From contig JARLIY010000132.1 of NCBI GenBank assembly GCA_031291475.1, positions 1 through 64,000 of the forward strand: a DNA stretch of 64,000 bases, given 5' to 3'. The notes beneath the pieces were generated by a model. That model did no database searches and was not told where the DNA came from. It saw only the letters and a program-made list of their open reading frames with translations. This document shows, piece by piece, positions 58,846 through 64,000 of this stretch. The DNA is from Xanthobacteraceae bacterium. Its GTDB lineage: Bacteria > Pseudomonadota > Alphaproteobacteria > Rhizobiales > Xanthobacteraceae. The position numbers and the translations under genes were made by a program. The stretch's first letter is position 1. Every line of letters begins with the position of its first letter.

Positions 58846-59685
58846 ATGACCGCCGTCGCCACGTTTCAGCCGTTGTATACGCTCGCCGGCTTTTCCATCG
58901 GCGTGCTGGTGGGCATGACCGGCGTCGGCGGCGGCTCCTTGATGACGCCGCTCCTGATCTTGTTGTTCGGCATTCATCCGGCAGTCGCGGTCGGCACCGA
59001 CCTTCTGTACGCCGCCGCGACCAAGACCGCCGGCAGCTTCGTGCACGGCTTCAATCGCACGATCGATTGGCGGGTGGTGCGGCGGCTGGCGGCCGGCAGC
59101 GTGCCGATGACGATCGTCACGATCATCGCGCTCAGTCATCTCGATATCAATGGCCCGGTGTCGCAGCAGCTGATCGGCGCGGTGCTGGCCTTCGCGTTGT
59201 TCCTGACCGCGGCGACGCTGGTGTTTCGCAAGGCCATGGTCGCGCGATACGCCGCAAATATCGGCGCTCTTCCGGAAAACCGTATCGCGCTGCTCACCGT
59301 CGCCGTCGGCGGCGCGCTCGGCGTTTTGGTTTCGATTTCATCCGTGGGCGCCGGCGCCATCGGCGTCACCGCTCTGGTTCTGCTCTATCCGAAGCTGCCG
59401 ACGGCGCGCATTGTCGGTTCGGACATCGCGCATGCCGTTCCGTTGACGCTGGTCGCCGGCGTCGGGCATTGGTTTTTAGGCTCTGTCGACTGGCCGATCT
59501 TCGCGGCTTTGATCGTGGGATCGGTGCCGGGAATTCTGATCGGCAGCTATGCCGCCATCCGCGTCCCGGAAACCGCGCTCCGCGTCGTGCTGGCCGTGAC
59601 GCTTGTCGCGGTAGCGATGAAGCTGACGTTCGGGCTATTGCCGCCGACGGCGAACGTGGTGGCGGTGCAAGCCGCCCCACATTAA
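58846..59685 (+). CDS. TauE/SafE family sulfite/anion exporter
   Basis: A 279-residue membrane protein with about 8 TM helices and a two-fold internal repeat. Family motif GVLVGMTGVGGGSLMTPLLILLFG, then AVGTDLLYAAATKTAGSFVH; the second half has SISSVGAGAIGVTALVLLYP and VGSDIAHAVPLTLVAG. Transports sulfite, sulfoacetate or related organosulfur anions; substrate not determinable. Start with GAGGTGAGG upstream. Stops 1 nt from convergent YgjP-like gene. Confidence 0.9.
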   Translation: MTAVATFQPLYTLAGFSIGVLVGMTGVGGGSLMTPLLILLFGIHPAVAVGTDLLYAAATKTAGSFVHGFNRTIDWRVVRRLAAGSVPMTIVTIIALSHLDINGPVSQQLIGAVLAFALFLTAATLVFRKAMVARYAANIGALPENRIALLTVAVGGALGVLVSISSVGAGAIGVTALVLLYPKLPTARIVGSDIAHAVPLTLVAGVGHWFLGSVDWPIFAALIVGSVPGILIGSYAAIRVPETALRVVLAVTLVAVAMKLTFGLLPPTANVVAVQAAPH

Positions 59686-60471
59686 TCACGCGCCGTAGCG
59701 ATGCAAATCGCTGCCGTGAACGCCGAGCCATACCTTGGCTCGCTCATGATCCGGGCAGAGGCGTTGGACCAGCCGCCAGAATCTGGCGGAGTGGTTCATC
59801 TCGACGAGGTGCGCGACCTCGTGCGCCGCAAGATAATCGAGCACGAAACCCGGCGCGAGGATGAGCCGCCAGGAAAACGACAGCACGCCGGTCGTCGAAC
59901 AGGACCCCCAACGGCTTGCCTGATCGCGCACGGCAACCCGCCTGACGCCAACACCAAGAACGGCGGCAAAGCGATGGCTGGCCGCTTCGAGCTCGCGCCT
60001 GGCTTCGCGCCGCAGGAAATCGCCGATGCGCCGGTCGATGTGCGGAGCTTCGCCGGCGACACAGAGAAGCTGCGCGCCGCCGCTGTCTGCCTCGGTCCAG
60101 ACCGTGCCGCGCGCGCTGTGGCGATGCGCGATCCGGTGCGGCAACCCCCACAGCGGCACGACGATACCGTGCGCGAAAGGCACCGCCTCCGGCAGCCGAT
60201 GCAGCCGCGCCGCGATCCAGCCGCCGTGCTTCTGCGCGAAGTCGCGCGCCTCTTTCAGAGTGCCGCGCGGGGGTATGGTGAGAATGACGTCGCGGGTCGC
60301 CGCTTGAATGCGCAAGGTATAACGCCGCGCCTGACGATGCCGCCGCAGCCGCACGAGATAGACCGATTTGTCGAACACGATCTCGATCGCCTGAGGCTCA
60401 CTCGAGCGACGGTAGAGCAGCGCACGGAGCGGCATGGCCGACGTTTCCGAACCCAACCCGATTCGCATCAT
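59686..60471 (-). CDS. YgjP-like M48 family metallopeptidase
   Basis: A 261-residue protein of the DUF45/YgjP (SprT-like) family. Zn motif HEVAHLVEMNHSARFW (HExxH plus third His). RWGSCSTTGVLSFSWRLILAP is a further signature, and N-terminal VYLVRLRRHRQARRYTLRI fits the family. Substrate unknown. Two adjacent ATGs occur at the start; an internal ATG 36 nt later (MPLRALLYRR) is possible. Confidence 0.9.
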   Translation of the reverse strand: MMRIGLGSETSAMPLRALLYRRSSEPQAIEIVFDKSVYLVRLRRHRQARRYTLRIQAATRDVILTIPPRGTLKEARDFAQKHGGWIAARLHRLPEAVPFAHGIVVPLWGLPHRIAHRHSARGTVWTEADSGGAQLLCVAGEAPHIDRRIGDFLRREARRELEAASHRFAAVLGVGVRRVAVRDQASRWGSCSTTGVLSFSWRLILAPGFVLDYLAAHEVAHLVEMNHSARFWRLVQRLCPDHERAKVWLGVHGSDLHRYGA

Positions 60472-60514
60472 GCCAGATTCGCCGGCCGGGCGGCAGTGGA
60501 GCGGCGGACGGGGA

Positions 60515-61927
60515 TCAGGCCGGCTGCCGGCGGGCCGGGGCGGCGCCTGCCGCCGCCGTCGCGCGCTCGCCGCGAGGAGCCGCGCCGTTGCTTCCTTTGC
60601 GCACGGCGACGCCGCTGCGGCGTCCCGTGCTTTGACTCATCGTCAGAACGAAATCGGCGATGCGGGGAGCGATCTCGGCGAGGAAGCGCGAGCCGTTGAA
60701 CACGCCGTAATGTCCGACGCCCGGCTGTAGCCAGTGCGCCTGCCGATCCGCCGGAATGTTGACGCACAACTGGTGCGCCGCTTCGGTTTGGCCGACGCCC
60801 GAGATGTCGTCATGTTCGCCTTCGACGGTGAGCAAGGCGACGCGCCTGATCCGGCTCAGATCGACCGGCCGGTCGCGATGCTTCATCTCGCCTTTCGGCA
60901 TCGCGTGACGCACGAACACGGTGTCGACCGTTTGCAGATAGTATTCGGCGGCGAGATCCATCACCGCCAGATATTCGTCGTAGAATTCCTTGTGCTTGTG
61001 CGCGGAGTCGCCGTCGCCGCGCACCAGGTGCAGGAACAAATCCCGGTGTGCCTCGAGGTGCCGATCGAGATTCATGGTGACGAAGCCGTTGAGCTGCAGG
61101 AAGCCCGGATAGACGTCGCGCATGAAGCCGGGATTGGGAAACGGCACTTTGGAGACGACGTTACGGCGGAACCAATCGATGCCGCGCCGCTCGGCGAGCT
61201 TGTTGACGCTCGTCGGATTGACCCTGGTGTCGATCGGTCCGCCCATCAATGTCATCGATACCGGCACGTAGGGGTCGTCGTCCGCCTCCATGCGGGCGAC
61301 CGCGGCCATGACCGGCACCGCCGGCTGACACACCGCCAGCACGTGCATGTCGCCGCCCAGCGCATGCAGGATCGAGATCACGTAATCGATGTAATCGTCG
61401 AGATCGAAGCTCCCCTCGGAGACGGGGACGGTGCGCGCATCGCGCCATTCGGTGATGTAGACGTCGTGGTTGGGGAGAAAGGCCTCGACCGTTCCGCGCA
61501 GCAATGTCGCGTAATGGCCCGACAACGGAGCAACGATCAAGAGCCGCGGCTGCGGGCGGCGCGGAACGTGCTCGAAGATGCGCTCGAAATGAAGGACGCG
61601 GCAGAACGACCGTTCCCAGACGGTGGCGATCTGCACCGGCACGCGCTCGCCGCCGACAAGCGCCGAGGAGATTCGCCAATCCGGCTTGTCATAGCGGCGC
61701 GTCGAGCGTTCGAACACTTCGGCGGCGGCGGCGATCGATTTTCCGAAGGTCGTGAAGTAGAGCGGATTGAGCGGGTTCTTGAAGAATAATCGCGTGGCGT
61801 CGGCCCAGGCGCGGGCCGGATTGAGCGCGGCGTGGCTCATCTCGTAAAGCCAATAAACCGGCGTCGTCGCCAGTACGCCCGTGCCGCCCGGCACGGCTGG
61901 CGCGCCGCCGAATTCGCCGATAGCCAT
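60515..61927 (-). CDS. phaZ: Polyhydroxyalkanoate depolymerase, intracellular
   Basis: A 470-residue alpha/beta hydrolase that mobilises PHB granules. N-terminal YWLYEMSHAALNPARAW is typical of the intracellular PhaZ group. The nucleophile region is HVLAVCQPAVPVMAA, with Cys in place of Ser. Asp is near LTVEGEHDDISG and His in GVGHYGVFNGSRF. The first 20 and the last 40 residues (Ala/Arg-rich) are variable. Start chosen at MAIGEFGGAP with AAGGAA upstream; an ATG at 61981 has no ribosome site. Confidence 0.95.
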   Translation of the reverse strand: MAIGEFGGAPAVPGGTGVLATTPVYWLYEMSHAALNPARAWADATRLFFKNPLNPLYFTTFGKSIAAAAEVFERSTRRYDKPDWRISSALVGGERVPVQIATVWERSFCRVLHFERIFEHVPRRPQPRLLIVAPLSGHYATLLRGTVEAFLPNHDVYITEWRDARTVPVSEGSFDLDDYIDYVISILHALGGDMHVLAVCQPAVPVMAAVARMEADDDPYVPVSMTLMGGPIDTRVNPTSVNKLAERRGIDWFRRNVVSKVPFPNPGFMRDVYPGFLQLNGFVTMNLDRHLEAHRDLFLHLVRGDGDSAHKHKEFYDEYLAVMDLAAEYYLQTVDTVFVRHAMPKGEMKHRDRPVDLSRIRRVALLTVEGEHDDISGVGQTEAAHQLCVNIPADRQAHWLQPGVGHYGVFNGSRFLAEIAPRIADFVLTMSQSTGRRSGVAVRKGSNGAAPRGERATAAAGAAPARRQPA

Positions 61928-62021
61928 CGATGTTCCTTGCCCGGCCTGCTGCGAGGCAGCAATTTTAGGGCGATATGTCATGGCAACTTCATAAAGGCAA
62001 TTTTTTCCGCATTTGTTCCCC

Positions 62022-62059
62022 AGACCGTGATCCAATCAATTTGAATCGGATCATGGTCT
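62022..62059. repeat. Inverted repeat upstream of phaZ
   Basis: AGACCGTGATCC (62022) and GGATCATGGTCT (62048) pair with one mismatch around 14 nt. It adjoins the larger repeat at 62073 and lies upstream of phaZ on the minus strand. Possibly a relic of the same repeat family. Confidence 0.45.
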
Positions 62060-62072
62060 AGATTCTTCGTTG

Positions 62073-62122
62073 GAGCATGATCTTTTCGGAAAACCGGTAT
62101 CCACTTTTCCGGATCATGCTCT
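62073..62122. repeat. Dispersed Rhizobiales palindromic repeat
   Basis: GAGCATGATC and its complement GATCATGCTC bound a near-perfect palindrome with centre AAAACCGGTATCCACTTTTCC. This sequence, with GAGCATGATCCGGAAAAGTG on the opposite strand, is remembered as highly repeated in Rhizobiales genomes. No gene inside. Confidence 0.8.
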
Positions 62123-62166
62123 AGGAAAGTCAACACTTTCCCGCCCATTCCGGCGGTCCATTGCGG

Positions 62167-62988
62167 CTATTCGCCGGTCTGCATCAGCGAGCCCTGGCGG
62201 CGGGCGCTCTGCAGCAGCTTGAGGAAGCCGAACACACCGCCGGTGAAGAAGACGGCGTTGAGCGCCAACGCATAGAGCATCAGATCGGGACGGAAGGCGT
62301 GCTCGATCAGCAACGCGCGCATCCCCTCGAAGACGTAAGTTGGGGGCAGCGCCCATGCCGCCGGCTGCAACCATACCGGCAACGTCGTGACCGGGTAGTA
62401 GACGCAGGTCAGCGGCATGAACAGGAACATGATCGACCAGGCGAAGTTCTCGGCGCCAAGCCCGTTGCGCAGCACCAGGCCGGATACGAAAATCCCCACC
62501 GCCCAGCTCGTCAGCATCAGGTTGATGAAGAACGCAACCAGCGCCAGGCCGAGGCCGTAGAGGTTGAAGCCGAAGAAAATGATGGCGAGCACGGTCACCG
62601 GGACGGCGCCGATCAACAACCGCACGATGCTCATCACCATGAGCGCGGTGACGAACTCGAACGGCCGCAACGGGCTCATCATCAGATTGCCGATGTTGCG
62701 CGACCACATCTCCTCAAGAAACGAGATCGAGAAGCCAAGCTGGCCGCGGAACAGAATGTCCCACAGCAGCACCGCTCCGATAAAGGTGCCGGCGGCGCGG
62801 GCAAAAAGACCGGCATTCTGCATGACGTAAAGCTGCAGGAATCCCCAGGTGATCATCTGCACCGTCGGCCAATAGATGAGTTCAACCAGCCGCGGCCAGG
62901 ATGAGCGCAAGAGATACCAGTAACGCAGCATCATCGCCGCGACGCGACGCGGCGAAAATGTCGCCGTGCTCAGGGGGCGTGCGTTCAC
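62167..62988 (-). CDS. ABC-2 type exporter permease
   Basis: A 273-residue membrane protein with six hydrophobic segments, including GTFIGAVLLWDILFRGQLGFSISFLEEMWSRNIGNLMMSPL (ABC-2 core loop) and FAWSIMFLFMPLTCVYYPVTTLP. Arrangement matches NodJ/DrrB-type permeases. It overlaps the ATPase gene by 4 nt. Substrate unknown. Confidence 0.9.
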   Translation of the reverse strand: MNARPLSTATFSPRRVAAMMLRYWYLLRSSWPRLVELIYWPTVQMITWGFLQLYVMQNAGLFARAAGTFIGAVLLWDILFRGQLGFSISFLEEMWSRNIGNLMMSPLRPFEFVTALMVMSIVRLLIGAVPVTVLAIIFFGFNLYGLGLALVAFFINLMLTSWAVGIFVSGLVLRNGLGAENFAWSIMFLFMPLTCVYYPVTTLPVWLQPAAWALPPTYVFEGMRALLIEHAFRPDLMLYALALNAVFFTGGVFGFLKLLQSARRQGSLMQTGE

Positions 62989-63740
62989 AGCGCGGCCTCG
63001 CGCTCTTCGTCGCGGCGGCGCGCGACGTCGAGGAACACTTCTTCCAGCGTGCGGCGGCCGTAGCGGGCCAGAAGCCGCGCCGGCGTATCGTCATCCTCGA
63101 TGCGTCCCTGTTTCATGATGATAACGCGCTCGCACATGCGCTCCACCTCGGCCATGTTGTGCGAGGCAAGAAGCACGGTAGCGTGATGATCTCGGCAGTA
63201 ACGTTGCAGCCGCGCCCGCACCCAATCGGCGGTGTCGGGATCGAGCGAGGCGGTGGGTTCGTCGAGCAGCAGCAATTCAGGCGAGTTGATCAGCGACTTG
63301 GCGAGCGAGACGCGGGTCTTTTGCCCGGCCGAAAGCTTTCCGGTCGGCCGATCGAGCAGGTCGGTCAGATCGAGCGCCGCGCCCAGCTGTTCGATCCGGC
63401 CGGCGAGGTCGGGCACGCCATAGAGCATGCCGAACACGGTCAGATTCTGCCGGATGGTCAGCCGCATCGGCATTTCGACATAGGGGCTCTCGAAATTCAT
63501 CCGATGCAGCACACGGTAGCGCTCGCGCGGCATCTCCGCCCCGAGCACGGTCACGCGGCCCGCGGTCGGGGTGATCAGGCCCATGATTATGGCGATGGTT
63601 GTGGTCTTGCCGGCGCCGTTGCCGCCGAGCAGCCCGGTGACGGAGCCCCGCTCGATCGAAAACGAAACGCCGTCGACGGCCGGCAGCTTCTTGTAGATTT
63701 TGACGAGGCGCTCGACTTTTATGGCGGATGAGGCAGACAT
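62985..63740 (-). CDS. ABC exporter ATP-binding protein
   Basis: A 251-residue ATPase. Walker A GGNGAGKTTTIAIIMG, signature LSAGQKTRVSLAKSLI, Walker B LLLLDEPTASLDPDTAD and switch ASHNMAEVER. Similar to NodI/CcmA-type exporters. Starts MSASSAIKVERL; the longer open frame toward 63854 lies over the divergent oxidoreductase start and is not used. Partner permease is coupled (ATGA). Confidence 0.92.
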   Translation of the reverse strand: MSASSAIKVERLVKIYKKLPAVDGVSFSIERGSVTGLLGGNGAGKTTTIAIIMGLITPTAGRVTVLGAEMPRERYRVLHRMNFESPYVEMPMRLTIRQNLTVFGMLYGVPDLAGRIEQLGAALDLTDLLDRPTGKLSAGQKTRVSLAKSLINSPELLLLDEPTASLDPDTADWVRARLQRYCRDHHATVLLASHNMAEVERMCERVIIMKQGRIEDDDTPARLLARYGRRTLEEVFLDVARRRDEEREAAL

Positions 63741-63830
63741 GACCCGCAGATGTGGCGTTTGCCGCCGATGAAGGCAAGGGAAGGAAGGCGCGGCCGACCA
63801 ACGGCCCCGCCGCAAGGACGGTGATTGATC

Positions 63831-64000
63831 ATGAAAATTGGACTTTTCGACCACGTCGAAGACGCCGGACGGCCGCTCTCAACGATGTTCGACGAGCGGC
63901 TGAAATTCGCCGCTGCGGCCGACGAGGCCGGGTTCTATTGCCTGCACGTAGCGGAGCACCACGCCACCCCGCTCAACCTGGTGCCGGTGCCGGGCGTTTA
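63831..64000 (+). CDS. LLM class flavin-dependent oxidoreductase (5' fragment)
   Basis: The window ends inside this gene. The first 56 residues read MKIGLFDHVEDAGRPLSTMF, then FAAAADEAGFYCLHVAEHH, typical of luciferase-like monooxygenases (F420 or FMN). AAGGA lies about 12 nt ahead of the ATG. Substrate and length cannot be assessed. Confidence 0.85.
   Translation, partial: MKIGLFDHVEDAGRPLSTMFDERLKFAAAADEAGFYCLHVAEHHATPLNLVPVPGV

Overview
This 64 kb window is chromosomal, GC-rich DNA from an alphaproteobacterium. It most likely belongs to Rhizobiales/Hyphomicrobiales, near the Bradyrhizobium/Rhodopseudomonas/Xanthobacteraceae branch. The pointers are a DivL-type cell-cycle pseudokinase, alphaproteobacterial AddAB, a TsaE-AmgK fusion, a 180-kDa-class NAD-glutamate dehydrogenase, an SdhAF4/DUF1674 protein, and two dispersed palindromic repeat families that I recall as common in Rhizobiales (24365-24507 and 62073-62122). 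Nearly all sequence is coding. I see no insertion sequence, prophage, integrase or CRISPR array. One tRNA gene, tRNA-Ala(CGC), is present.

Layout. 1-5.4 kb: 3' part of typA, a GNAT acetyltransferase, a YggT/DUF167 pair, tRNA-Ala, a lytic transglycosylase, a class I glutamine amidotransferase and a TerB-like protein. 5.6-10.7 kb: a three-domain flippase/acyltransferase/acyl-ACP ligase (Aas type), a single-domain response regulator, and a P19-type iron protein with a cupredoxin. 10.8-18.3 kb: a nitrogen block on the minus strand, made of a complete HAAT ABC transporter (livKHMGF-like), amtB and two PII genes, with sigma-54-like promoter candidates. 18.4-30.4 kb: tesB, a ubiquinone hydroxylase, gpsA, an EVE protein, acs, an L,D-transpeptidase, sdhAF4, rsmB, a heparinase II/III-like protein and purH.

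30.4-42.7 kb: a leftward run divL - DoxX-like - tsaE/amgK - murU - addB - addA - trxA. It combines cell-cycle signalling, t6A modification, peptidoglycan recycling, recombinational repair and thioredoxin. 42.9-47.6 kb: a frameshifted rrf2 regulator and a ubiE-ubiB-coaBC-dut run. Its CoaBC carries an N-terminal ribbon-helix-helix domain, and a palindrome lies just upstream of the gene. 47.7-53.4 kb: mutM, an enoyl-CoA hydratase, a coupled trypsin-like protease/SLT pair, a MoeB/ThiF-type E1 enzyme and an AhpD-like protein. 53.5-64 kb: gdh, a 479-bp gene-free region with a possible minus-strand sRNA, tauE, a YgjP-like metalloprotease, phaZ, an ABC-2 exporter and the 5' end of an LLM oxidoreductase.

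The most unusual features are the RHH-CoaBC fusion facing its own palindrome, the Tyr in place of His in the DivL H-box, the compound palindromic element filling the livM-livG gap, the rrf2 frameshift, and the orphan terminator and hairpin after gdh. All functions are inferred by eye from motifs and context; no database search was run.
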